A stretch of 64,000 nt of DNA, taken from Eshraghiella sp051880035 (lineage in GTDB: Bacteria > Bacillota > Clostridia > Lachnospirales > Lachnospiraceae). Position numbers and translations under genes: made by a program. Position 1 is the first letter of the stretch. Each line of letters begins with the position of its first letter. The DNA lies in the NCBI GenBank assembly GCA_051880035.1, contig JBJENE010000017.1, forward strand, positions 1 through 64,000, written 5' to 3'. Positions 1-7,576 of the stretch are shown piece by piece. The notes under the pieces are model-generated. The model searched no databases. It was given only the letters and a program-made list of their open reading frames with translations, and was not told where the DNA came from.

Positions 1-90
1 AACTCTTCCCTCTTTACAAAGCACGTTAATTCTACGCTCTGTGATATCCCACTTTTCAGATGCTTCTTTTGTTGTCATAAACTTTGCCAT
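1..90 (-). CDS. Excisionase-family helix-turn-helix protein, partial
   Basis: The minus strand opens with ATG at 88-90 and codes for 30 residues before leaving the window. The protein starts MAKFMTTKEASEKWDITERR, the layout of small HTH_17/excisionase-type DNA-binding proteins, where a TTKEAAE(K)W helix precedes an 'xTERRIxxLCKEGR' recognition helix. An SD (CGGAGGTG) sits 4-5 bases upstream. A sigma-A promoter and an operator array lie directly upstream. In Clostridia such proteins often sit beside a Fic or other accessory gene, which would be outside this window. The C-terminal half is unseen, so the partner and role are unknown. Confidence 0.75.
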   Translation of the reverse strand, partial: MAKFMTTKEASEKWDITERRINVLCKEGRV

Positions 91-97
91 AGAACAC

Positions 98-208
98 CTC
101 CGAATAATCTTCTGGTTATATTATAACCATCGTTCCGAATAAAATCAATGTATTATTCCGAATAATATAACTTTTATTCCGAACAATGCACAATATTGTT
201 CCGAATAA
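98..208. repeat. Phased direct repeats TTCCGAATAA (operator array)
   Basis: The 10-mer TTCCGAA(T/C)AA occurs at 133-142, 156-165, 177-186 and 199-208 (steps of 23, 21 and 22 bp), with a further near-copy CTCCGAATAA at 98-107 by the ribosome binding site. The roughly two-helical-turn spacing puts the sites on one face of the DNA. They surround the promoter of the HTH gene. Iteron-like spacing could also suggest a replication or partition site, but no rep gene is seen. From 209 to 351 I see no other feature. Confidence 0.6.
120..148 (-). promoter_or_regulatory. Sigma-A promoter of the HTH gene with palindrome over the -10
   Basis: On the minus strand TTGATT (143-148) and TATAAT (120-125) are separated by exactly 17 bp. 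The -10 lies inside a perfect inverted repeat, GGTTATA-T-TATAACC (114-128). One TTCCGAATAA repeat (133-142) fills the spacer. A repressor bound here would block RNA polymerase, so negative autoregulation by the downstream HTH protein is likely, though inferred. Confidence 0.7.
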
Positions 209-351
209 ACAAGATATATTAATTGCATTTGCTTTACAATTCATAGGAATAATTGTTGCCCCGCAGCCTGCTCCCATACATAAAGAAAGGCGCCGACTTA
301 CGGACCATATCAGTCCACAAATCCGCGCCTCGCCGATAGAACAGCCAAACT

Positions 352-804
352 TCAATCCCACCAAATGCAGAACTTTTGCTTTTCCTTAATAATTGTTCTC
401 AATTCGACAAATCCACCGGTGCAATTTGCTTCTGCATTAAGTTCTTTGATTTCATCAAATAATACATCTGTTTCTTTATCGGACAATTTCCTGCCAAGTC
501 TGAAATCAATGCTATCATTACCAATATCAATGATTTCAGCTGCAAATTTTTCCTCCCAAATTTTCGAGACCTGATACATTTCCTGAGAGGTCGGGGTCGC
601 ATTCCATCCGCCCCAACTGCTGCCTAACAGCTTGAAAATTTCATATGTATGCTCTATATTCCGGAAATCAACAATCACACCGGGATTTTCTTCAACACAA
701 GTTCCATCAACATAGAATTCGTTTTTCTCAGTCTGATGGACAATCTGTTTAAAAAGCCGGAACATATAAGGGTCATTCGCCCGAAAATTAATCTTTTTAC
801 CCAT
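352..804 (-). CDS. DUF4253-like protein
   Basis: This is a 150-residue soluble protein. The C-terminal half (about residues 75-150) has the shape of a DUF4253 domain: a helix around 'KIWEEKFAAEIIDIGNDSIDF', an acidic helix, then the closing 'CIWWD' tail that matches the LWWD ending of that family. The N-terminal half has no recognisable motif. Start ATG at 804 has an AAGGAG-type site about 11 bases upstream. It lies 17 bp after the EEP-family gene and reads the same way, so the two may be co-transcribed. The DUF4253 function is not known to me; it often occurs in scattered accessory or toxin-immunity contexts, which is only a hint here. Confidence 0.65.
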   Translation of the reverse strand: MGKKINFRANDPYMFRLFKQIVHQTEKNEFYVDGTCVEENPGVIVDFRNIEHTYEIFKLLGSSWGGWNATPTSQEMYQVSKIWEEKFAAEIIDIGNDSIDFRLGRKLSDKETDVLFDEIKELNAEANCTGGFVELRTIIKEKQKFCIWWD

Positions 805-821
805 AGATTTTTCTTCTCCTT

Positions 822-1652
822 CTAAGCAATATCTAATGTGATTCCGCCGATAAGGATAGCGTGGTCGCTGAGATTCTGAAGAATTGTATTATCATCGATT
901 ATCGTAAACTTCGCGCCAACACCGGTATCGCAAAGCATTCCTGCAGAGTAAAGAATATAGTCTAAGCGATTCCTTGCCTTGGTTGCATAATCTCTCCAGG
1001 TATAAACATTCTTATTATGTGGTTTTACTGCATCAATCATCGGCTTATCATGAGAGTATGCAAGGGTTTCAATTAAATCTGACTCCGGGGTAGAATTAAA
1101 ATCTCCTAATATTACCAGCTTTAAGTCCGGTTCTCTGCGATATGTATTTGCGAGCGCCTCAATACTATTAATAAATAATGTTCTAAGAGCCTCTCTTTCT
1201 TCCTTGTACCATTCTGCAGTATTATCATTAAAGCAGTTTTGAGGGATGTTTATATTAAGAATCCTGAAACATAACCCCTCTATATGTGTATTAATCGTCA
1301 CAAAATTGTATCTAAGATTGTCCTCAAGTTTAGTAAGGGTTCCAATTGAAAATGATTCGCACAAATTCTTATTTATCAACAGCAGTGACATTACAGATTT
1401 TGCCTGCTTCCTGTATCCCTTTGGTAATACAATATGAAAATCAGGAAAATGTTTTTCCAATATCTCCAAATATTTTCCTCCCCCGAGCTGGACCTCCTGC
1501 AAAGCAATAACAAGAGGGTTCCTCATCTTACTTTTAATATAATCGCATATCCTATTTAACCTTTTCTTCCAACTCTCATTGCTGGTTCTCCAGTTCCAGC
1601 CCGCTGTATTCAGGCTGATAAATTCCATATCCTTGTAGTTTAATTTGTTCAT
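822..1652 (-). CDS. Endonuclease/exonuclease/phosphatase (EEP) family protein
   Basis: This is a 276-residue protein with the ordered EEP-fold motifs: 'LNTAGWN' near the N-terminus, 'ALQEVQ' with the metal-binding Glu, 'LGDFNSTPES' with the catalytic Asp/Asn, 'RLDYIL' and the closing 'SDHAIL' Asp-His pair. The family includes exonuclease III, DNase I-like nucleases and sphingomyelinases, so the chemistry is metal-dependent phosphodiester cleavage, with the substrate unknown. There is no signal peptide, so it should act in the cytoplasm. I chose ATG at 1652 rather than the upstream codon at 1688 because an AGAGAGG site lies about 7 bases before it. It sits in a row of minus-strand accessory genes. 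Confidence 0.85.
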   Translation of the reverse strand: MNKLNYKDMEFISLNTAGWNWRTSNESWKKRLNRICDYIKSKMRNPLVIALQEVQLGGGKYLEILEKHFPDFHIVLPKGYRKQAKSVMSLLLINKNLCESFSIGTLTKLEDNLRYNFVTINTHIEGLCFRILNINIPQNCFNDNTAEWYKEEREALRTLFINSIEALANTYRREPDLKLVILGDFNSTPESDLIETLAYSHDKPMIDAVKPHNKNVYTWRDYATKARNRLDYILYSAGMLCDTGVGAKFTIIDDNTILQNLSDHAILIGGITLDIA

Positions 1653-1709
1653 AAAAAATCCTCTCTTTCTTACAATTATATCTGCCATTTTTCATTGAAA
1701 TAATAAAAA

Positions 1710-2129
1710 TCAAAATTCGTTAACAAACACAATCTCATCAGCATGATCCGTTAACAGTTTTCCGTAAACATTACGGCGGTCTACCATGTCCTCTTCAATA
1801 ATAAAAACATCAAATGACCTAATCATAAAATCAACTAAATCTGTAAGCATCTTTAGGTTTTTTACAGGTGTCATTAATGAATCATGGATTCTGTACGGAA
1901 ACTGTGAACCTTCTTTCGATGGGCTAATACCATATTCAATAAACACCGGATTCTCCATAATTGAAGCAACATGTCCCCAGGTCTCAAACCTTGTAACATT
2001 TTCTAAAATGAATGTAGCCGGATCGTCGGGATTATTAGCAGTAACACATATTATCCAATCACGTTTAATTAACAATGCCGTAACCAATGCTTTTTTGGCA
2101 TTTTCATTACCCGCTTTGACAAATCTCAT
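1710..2129 (-). CDS. Hypothetical protein
   Basis: A 139-residue soluble protein of balanced composition, with no recognised family. It has an Asn/Asp-rich stretch at about residues 31-38 (TANNPDDP) and a hydrophobic C-terminal core (VDFMIRSFDVFIIEED). An AGAAAGGAG site lies 6 bases before ATG 2129, which supports a real gene. It lies between the EEP gene and another unknown gene on the same strand. No catalytic residues could be assigned. Confidence 0.6.
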   Translation of the reverse strand: MRFVKAGNENAKKALVTALLIKRDWIICVTANNPDDPATFILENVTRFETWGHVASIMENPVFIEYGISPSKEGSQFPYRIHDSLMTPVKNLKMLTDLVDFMIRSFDVFIIEEDMVDRRNVYGKLLTDHADEIVFVNEF

Positions 2130-2204
2130 ATCCGGTCTCCTTTCTGATTTCTATGACCATATACTACCTGATTTTTGAACAGTTTATATGACAAAAAGTG
2201 TGAC

Positions 2205-2236
2205 AGAAAAAAGCCCTGTAGTTTCCTACAAGGCTT
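2205..2236 (-). terminator. Rho-independent terminator overlapping a stop codon
   Basis: On the minus strand AAGCCTTGTAG and CTACAGGGCTT form a stem with a 4-base loop (2211-2236), followed by a run of Ts (TTTTTTC). The TAG stop of the 2226-3197 gene is inside the 5' arm, so the terminator begins within the coding sequence. Confidence 0.85.
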
Positions 2237-3197
2237 CGAATTCATTAACCAATATTCTTTTTAGTGCTTTTTTCATTTCTTCTTCAAAAAGCTGCAGTTC
2301 GGACCTGTGGGCATTCCCCAGTTCATCCTCCCGCTTTTTATTCCGCATATACTCTTTTCTTCTTTCCAGCATATCCTGATTGATTTCAATGGAAAACTTA
2401 AATGCAGTATTTCCGTTTTTCACTCGTTCAAATAATTCCGGATCAGATTCAGCTATATCATATGCAACATCAAAATATGTTACCGCTTCATTTGATCTGA
2501 TCCATTTCTCATCATATATTCCGGGAAATTCATGTCTATGAATCAGATCTCTGATTGGATTCATAATGCTAATCCATTTTTCATTCATTGCAGGGTTATC
2601 AATATATAACTCATCAATAATGGAATATATCTCTTCAATCCGCTCATCATAATAGTCATTTTCTGCATCCGACTGATCAACATTCTTCAAATTATAAAAA
2701 TCCGACTCTGTCATAATATCAATAAGTTCATATATCCATCCTGCTATAATACCATTCTTCTTTCTGTCACTGTAGCCTGAAATATCCTGCCACTTTGAAC
2801 GGGAATCCTCCCACTTGTATGAAAATTTGGTTTCCTTATGGGAACCGATTTCATCAATGTATGTATGGTGCTTCGGGTTAAACTCTGCATTCTCCTGAAG
2901 CGCAAACAGCATGTCAGCAAGCTTCCGCCCCATATCAAATGAATTAACAGTATCGCCAAACAAAATAAGATTGTGATATCTGCCTATTGTCCGGCTATAA
3001 TCTTTACCTTCTTTATCAGAAATAAGCAGTTCTGCTATTTTGGCATATGTCTTATTTGCCGATGATGTAAAATAGCTCACAAAATCCTCATAATAATCTT
3101 TTTGATAAAATCGATAATACTTATCACCATCAAATATCTCATTGAACCCCGGTTTATAGTTCAGCCGGATTTTTTCCAATGTCATTTTTTCTGCCAT
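2226..3197 (-). CDS. Hypothetical protein, acidic/aromatic
   Basis: This 323-residue protein is not recognised. It is rich in Tyr, Asp and Glu, with no membrane segment or signal peptide. It looks largely helical, and residues 270-323 form a charged helix (RRKEYMRNKKREDEL and onward) that may be a coiled coil. ATG 3197 is preceded by AAGGAG 7-8 bases upstream. It is followed by its own terminator, so it ends a transcription unit that may also include the phosphoesterase gene 36 bp upstream. Confidence 0.65.
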   Translation of the reverse strand: MAEKMTLEKIRLNYKPGFNEIFDGDKYYRFYQKDYYEDFVSYFTSSANKTYAKIAELLISDKEGKDYSRTIGRYHNLILFGDTVNSFDMGRKLADMLFALQENAEFNPKHHTYIDEIGSHKETKFSYKWEDSRSKWQDISGYSDRKKNGIIAGWIYELIDIMTESDFYNLKNVDQSDAENDYYDERIEEIYSIIDELYIDNPAMNEKWISIMNPIRDLIHRHEFPGIYDEKWIRSNEAVTYFDVAYDIAESDPELFERVKNGNTAFKFSIEINQDMLERRKEYMRNKKREDELGNAHRSELQLFEEEMKKALKRILVNEFEAL

Positions 3198-3233
3198 GTA
3201 TAATGCTCCTTATAAAATCTTGTTTAATATCTC

Positions 3234-3989
3234 TCATCCAATCCTTATAATCTGCTCATACAAAAGCAACTCCCGGGCATTCACATTTTGGTCATCGTGG
3301 TAATGCCCGAAAAACCACTTTTTAAACCGAACCTTCAAAAGCAGTTCTTCCAAATAGTCAGTCAGACAGTCTTTTTGGTACATTCCGAAACTTATCAAAG
3401 CCTGGGTACTTGTGGCGCAGCAATGCGTAACAATAAAATCCACTTCATTGCCATTTGCTTCCAGGTTCCGTCTTCCCTCTTCCATCTCCTCTTCAGAAGG
3501 AAGTTCTTCCTGCCACCAGCTCAGATGATTGATTCGATAGGATATCCAATCTCTGTCAAGTTCACGCTTTTTATTCTTAAAATCAGGGTCATCAGGCTCC
3601 AGAATTCCGCCGCTGATGTCGTGACTGCTGGCTCCGCCAAAGGTAAAAAATTTCTTACATTCAATCGTAAATACCTGCCCACGCATCAGGTGTATCACAG
3701 AGGGGCGGATTTTATGGACTTTGCCCCCGTTCCACTCTTCCACCGGATAAGCATATAGTCTGTCAAAATTCTCATGATTCCCGTCCACAAACAAGGTGGT
3801 AAACGGCTTGTTCTCCAGCCAATCCATCCACCATTTTTCTCTTGGGCTTTCTGCATCTATATTCCATACCCCACCGAAATCACCGCAGATGATGACATAA
3901 TCGTTCTTTGTCATTTCATTCTGCTCCGGAAAGTTTTCTGCATTAAATCTTGCATAATCTGCGTGGCAATCACCGGTAATATATATCAT
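3234..3989 (-). CDS. Calcineurin-like metallophosphoesterase
   Basis: A 251-residue protein with the full metallophosphoesterase signature: 'GDCHADY' (Asp/His metal ligands) at residue 6, 'ICGDFGGVW' (GD), 'VDGNHENFDRL' (GNHE), 'IVTHCC' (H) and 'FGHYHDD' (GHxH). It should bind two metal ions and hydrolyse a phosphomono- or diester, but the substrate cannot be told. No signal peptide is seen, so it is cytoplasmic. AAAGGAGGG lies 5-6 bases before ATG 3989. It lies between an AAA ATPase gene and an unknown gene on the same strand. Confidence 0.9.
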   Translation of the reverse strand: MIYITGDCHADYARFNAENFPEQNEMTKNDYVIICGDFGGVWNIDAESPREKWWMDWLENKPFTTLFVDGNHENFDRLYAYPVEEWNGGKVHKIRPSVIHLMRGQVFTIECKKFFTFGGASSHDISGGILEPDDPDFKNKKRELDRDWISYRINHLSWWQEELPSEEEMEEGRRNLEANGNEVDFIVTHCCATSTQALISFGMYQKDCLTDYLEELLLKVRFKKWFFGHYHDDQNVNARELLLYEQIIRIG

Positions 3990-4012
3990 ACAATTCCCTC
4001 CTTTATCAAATT

Positions 4013-5347
4013 TTAAATATCTTTGAGTAGAAATGGTGCCATATATATTGGTTTCAACTTAAGAGTTCCCAATTTCCCAATATCCTTTTGTGACAGCAGA
4101 TATCTGTCACCTACCTGACCGGAATACTTTTCTTCAAATTGATCTATTGATTCATGATTCTTCACAGCAGATGATTTCACTTCTATCGGTATCACTTTAT
4201 TTTTTGATATAATTAAAAAGTCAATTTCATACGAATGGGTGCTTTCTTTTTTTCTCCATGTATGATAATACAAATCTCTTCCGGACGCCTTTATCATCTG
4301 TGCAACAACATTTTCATATAAATATCCTAAATCTGCCGGTAATTTATCACTTAACAATTTGCGATAAATATCTGCTATTCCATTTTCAGAATCATTAAAC
4401 AGCATCGTTGTAAAAAGACCTATATCTGATAAATACAATTTAAAGCAATTTAAATCTTTTGTTTGTGACAATGGGACGCCGGGATTGGTCACATTATAGC
4501 ATGGCAACACTAATCCGGAATCAATCAGCTCAAAGAGCCGTTCTTCATCTTTTCCGGTCTTCTGCTTCCCTGTTGCAGCCGTGATTACATAATGTTTTTT
4601 CTTTCCTGCCAACTGACTTGGTACAGATTTATACATATCCGTAATTCTTCCGGAAGTATCAATTTTCTTTAAATCGTCATAATATAAATCCAGTATTTCG
4701 CGCTTAACCTTGTCGACAGCCTCAAAACTATTTGTTTCAATATATCTTTCTACTGCTTGCGGCATCCCGCCTACAGCCATATATATACGAAAATCACGCA
4801 TTGCATTTCTATTGGCAGTATTTCCCATTTCAACATTACTTTTATACGCCATATCAATTACATTTGGATTTCCGCCTGTTGCCCACAAAAATTCTTCATA
4901 ATCCATTGGAAAAACAGGTATTTTATGCTCTTCTGAAGGAATCAGGATGTCTTTTACATTTTTCTTTATGGAAATAAGCGAACCGGTTTCAATATAATCA
5001 TATCGGCCATCCTTCACAAGATGTTTTATTGCCTGCCTTGCCTTTGGAAACAACTGTATTTCATCAAAAATAATAACCGACTTTCTTTCAATCAGTTCCA
5101 CTCCCGTTTCCATTTGAAGTCTCAGAAAAAATCTGTCCAATTTTGAAATATCTTCAAATATATCAAGCATCTCTTTGCCGGCAATTGAAAAATCAATTAA
5201 AATATAAGATTCATATTCATTACGGGCAAACTCCTCAGCTATTGTTGTCTTTCCAACTCGTCTGGCACCTTCCAACAGACACGCATATTTCCCATCCCAT
5301 TCTTTTTTCCAGTTTACAAGTTTTTCATATACTTTTCGTTTAAACAT
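4013..5347 (-). CDS. AAA ATPase with DUF4143 domain
   Basis: This 444-residue protein has a Walker A motif GARRVGKT at residues 27-34, a Walker B 'VIIFDEIQ' at 91-98, a sensor-like 'IETGSLIS', and a C-terminal DUF4143 region with 'LYENVVAQMI' and the nuclease-like 'EIDFLI...VIPIEVKSS'. The last element resembles a PD-(D/E)xK core (Asp...Glu-x-Lys). The family is very common in gut anaerobes and archaea, and its role is not established. Start ATG has TGGAGGAA 8 bases upstream. It lies 90 bp downstream of the FtsZ-like gene, on the same strand. Confidence 0.9.
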   Translation of the reverse strand: MFKRKVYEKLVNWKKEWDGKYACLLEGARRVGKTTIAEEFARNEYESYILIDFSIAGKEMLDIFEDISKLDRFFLRLQMETGVELIERKSVIIFDEIQLFPKARQAIKHLVKDGRYDYIETGSLISIKKNVKDILIPSEEHKIPVFPMDYEEFLWATGGNPNVIDMAYKSNVEMGNTANRNAMRDFRIYMAVGGMPQAVERYIETNSFEAVDKVKREILDLYYDDLKKIDTSGRITDMYKSVPSQLAGKKKHYVITAATGKQKTGKDEERLFELIDSGLVLPCYNVTNPGVPLSQTKDLNCFKLYLSDIGLFTTMLFNDSENGIADIYRKLLSDKLPADLGYLYENVVAQMIKASGRDLYYHTWRKKESTHSYEIDFLIISKNKVIPIEVKSSAVKNHESIDQFEEKYSGQVGDRYLLSQKDIGKLGTLKLKPIYMAPFLLKDI

Positions 5348-5437
5348 AATATTGTTCCTCCAAAAGTATCATAATTTCATCTCATTTTATCACAATAATT
5401 ATAGATATTTCAACATCAAATCAGTTAAATAGTATAA

Positions 5438-6520
5438 TTATTTCCCATTTTTCTCCAACTGTAAAAAGGCCGGTATCTTTATTTCTCTTGTATGTCCCGG
5501 AGTTTTGATTTCCTGCAACCTCAGTTCTCTTCCTAATGGTTTCAAATCAGCGGCAGCATCTTTTTTCTCATAGGGCATTCCTGTCGCTATTAGTGTAACC
5601 ACAATTTTATCCTCATCATAATTTTCATCTGTGACGGTGCCCCAGATTATATTTACCTTGCTGCCCGCAAGCTCTCTCACATAATTTATCGCTTCGTTTA
5701 AGGACAGGATGTTTACTTTACCGCTGGTGTTAATCAAAAGATTTTCTGCACCTTCTATGGTAGTCTCAAGAAGCGGGGAATTGACAGCCTGCTTTACAGC
5801 TTCCAGAAGCGAACATTCCACATCCACGGTTCCGATTCCCAAATGTCCGATTCCCTTGTCTGTAAGAGTGGTTCTAAGGTCATTGAAATCCAGATTGACA
5901 ACACCTTTGTTACGGACGATATTGGTTATACCCTCAATTGTATATTTGAGAACAGAATCGGCCATTTCAAATGCATCTTCAAGTAAAAGCGGTTTTTCCG
6001 ACAATCCAATCAGTTTATCGTTGGGAATCACCAACAATGTGTCCACATTGGGTTTTAACTTTTCTATGCCGTTCTGTGCTGCTATTATGCGGGGCGTATT
6101 TTCGAAAGAAAACGGAGTAGTCACAACTGCTACCGTTAAAATTCCTGCATCTTTGCAGAATTTTGCTATAACAGGAGCTGCCCCGGTGCCTGTTCCGCCA
6201 CCCATGCCGCAGGTTATGATACACATGTCAGCACCTTCTATTGCAGTCAGAATTTCCTCTTCATTCTCTAAGGCAGCTGCCTCGCCTATATCAGGGTCTG
6301 CACCGGCACCGTAGCCTTTGGTAATTTTCTTTCCAATCTGCAGTTTTATCTCAGCTTTGCAGTCCTCCAAAACCTGCAAATCTGTGTTTACCGCCACATA
6401 GTTTACCCCTGACAAATGCGAGTCTATCATTCTGTCAAGAGCATTGTTACCTCCACCGCCTATGCCTATTACAATAATCTTAGGACCACTTTTTAAATTA
6501 TCATACTTAATTTCCAACAT
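5438..6520 (-). CDS. FtsZ paralogue
   Basis: This 360-residue tubulin/FtsZ protein has the nucleotide-binding GGGTGTG at 107-113 and a modified N-terminal loop GIGGGGNN (19-26) where typical FtsZ has GVGGAGGN. The synergy-loop residues N209, D211 and D214 needed for GTP hydrolysis are kept, so it should polymerise. The linker is very short (about 30 residues), but a C-terminal peptide IKIPAFLQ (347-354) matches the FtsZ tail that binds FtsA/SepF. ATG 6520 has GGAGG 7 bases upstream; an in-frame start at 6601 lies inside the promoter region and is rejected. It is outside any dcw cluster and shares a regulatory region with an XRE repressor. I infer an accessory FtsZ, but the housekeeping copy is not in view. 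Confidence 0.9.
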   Translation of the reverse strand: MLEIKYDNLKSGPKIIVIGIGGGGNNALDRMIDSHLSGVNYVAVNTDLQVLEDCKAEIKLQIGKKITKGYGAGADPDIGEAAALENEEEILTAIEGADMCIITCGMGGGTGTGAAPVIAKFCKDAGILTVAVVTTPFSFENTPRIIAAQNGIEKLKPNVDTLLVIPNDKLIGLSEKPLLLEDAFEMADSVLKYTIEGITNIVRNKGVVNLDFNDLRTTLTDKGIGHLGIGTVDVECSLLEAVKQAVNSPLLETTIEGAENLLINTSGKVNILSLNEAINYVRELAGSKVNIIWGTVTDENYDEDKIVVTLIATGMPYEKKDAAADLKPLGRELRLQEIKTPGHTREIKIPAFLQLEKNGK

Positions 6521-6556
6521 ACTATTTCCTCCACTCGCATAAATGCACTTTTTTAA

Positions 6557-6647
6557 GTTGCATTTCTGCAACTCTAGTGTCATGATATAACTTTTATGCA
6601 ACTTTTGTCAATATAAAGTTGCATTTTTGCAAAAAATAATTTATAAT
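6557..6647. promoter_or_regulatory. Divergent promoters with TTGCA-N4-TGCAA operators
   Basis: Perfect palindromes GTTGCA-TTTC-TGCAAC (6557-6572) and TTGCA-TTTT-TGCAA (6619-6632, one base longer partial) flank a half site ATGCAAC (6596-6602). The plus promoter for the XRE gene is TTGCAT (6619-6624), 17 bp, TATAAT (6642-6647), so one operator covers its -35. The minus promoter for the FtsZ gene has TTGACA at 6607-6612 and an AT-rich -10 near 6585-6590, with the half site in its spacer and the other palindrome just downstream. One repressor should therefore control both genes. Confidence 0.75.
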
Positions 6648-6707
6648 TTATATAAGCAGAAAAAAGTGTCCCGAAAAGGACCATATGATTTAAAAGGCAG
6701 GTGCCCC

Positions 6708-7118
6708 ATGACTATAGGTGAAAGAATTAAAGAAATCCGAACCTCGAAAAAGATTTCCGTAGATTATCTGGCAAAGGAACTGGGTGTTTCCAAAACAACG
6801 GTATACCGCTATGAAGATTCTACAATTGAGAAGATTCCGGTTAAAATTTTTGACAGACTATGCACTCTTTTGGATGTAACCCCTGCGGAACTTATGGGGA
6901 ACAATACAACCGTAACCGACAAGACTGAACTTCCTACCGAGTTTAAGAACGCCAGAGATGCAATGGAATTTATTTTAAAGACCCCGACTCTGGCGGCATA
7001 TGGAGGTTACGACCCGGACAGCATGAGTGATGAGACTATTGTGGAATTTGCCAATGAGATTCTTCAACAGCTCAAGCTTGTAAGTTACAAATACAAGACA
7101 CCGGATTCACGGAGATGA
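6708..7118 (+). CDS. XRE-family repressor
   Basis: This 136-residue protein has an N-terminal helix-turn-helix (residues about 4-58, with 'YLAKELGVSKTTVYRYE' as the HTH) and a C-terminal acidic helix region. ATG 6708 is chosen because the HTH starts at once (MTIGERIKEIR) with GGCAGG upstream; an in-frame codon at 6627 lies on the promoter. It is divergent from the FtsZ paralogue and followed at once by an ImmA/IrrE protease gene. In ICEBs1 and the DdrO/IrrE system this pairing means that the protease cleaves or inactivates the repressor under stress. I infer that it represses itself and the FtsZ gene. Confidence 0.9.
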   Translation: MTIGERIKEIRTSKKISVDYLAKELGVSKTTVYRYEDSTIEKIPVKIFDRLCTLLDVTPAELMGNNTTVTDKTELPTEFKNARDAMEFILKTPTLAAYGGYDPDSMSDETIVEFANEILQQLKLVSYKYKTPDSRR

Positions 7119-7123
7119 TGTTT

Positions 7124-7561
7124 ATGAATTCAAAAGAAATTATTAAATTTGCTAAAGACATAAAAAGTTACTGGCACACTGACGACCCGTACACAATTGC
7201 TGAACGTTACGGAATCGTTGTTTTACATAGGAAAAACTGCATTAAGAACTTTACCGCCCAGACAGTCAGTTTTGACGGTTATCCAACAGTCATTTCCATT
7301 AACGATGCCTACTCTGATTTTTCCAAAAAGGTTTTATGCGCCCACGAGCTGGGACATGCCCTTCTCCATAAGGATTGTATAAATCATTTCGGAATTACAA
7401 GTCAGAATGTTAAAACCCAGGTTGAAAAAGAAGCAAACCTCTTTGCTATTGCACTTCTCTCAGACAGTGATATTGATAATAACTTAGCGATTCCGCTGTC
7501 CCACATGGCCAACTACCTGCTTAAATCCATTATGGATTACAACATAGAACTTAAAGATTAA
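7124..7561 (+). CDS. ImmA/IrrE-family metallopeptidase
   Basis: This 145-residue protein has the zinc motif HELGHALLH (HExxH), with a downstream 'KEANLFAIALL' supplying the third ligand, as in ImmA and IrrE. These proteases relieve repression by cleaving a partner XRE protein. The stop of the XRE gene overlaps candidate starts at 7115 and 7118, but the GGAG at 7111-7114 is properly spaced (9 bases) only for ATG 7124. Two-gene operon with the XRE gene. The gene is convergent with pfkB, 16 bp away, and no terminator is evident between them. Confidence 0.9.
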   Translation: MNSKEIIKFAKDIKSYWHTDDPYTIAERYGIVVLHRKNCIKNFTAQTVSFDGYPTVISINDAYSDFSKKVLCAHELGHALLHKDCINHFGITSQNVKTQVEKEANLFAIALLSDSDIDNNLAIPLSHMANYLLKSIMDYNIELKD

Positions 7562-7576
7562 ATATCACGCGCCCAT

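Noticed and set aside
98..208. Plasmid replication iterons
   Set aside because: No rep or par gene is visible and the repeats sit on a gene promoter; the operator reading is simpler.
186..389. Small plus-strand ORF beside the operator array
   Set aside because: No RBS, and the start lies inside a TTCCGAACAA repeat; it also overlaps the DUF4253-like gene end.
6521..6601. Longer N-terminus for the FtsZ paralogue
   Set aside because: It would cover the promoter and operators; ATG 6520 has a good RBS and matches the family start.
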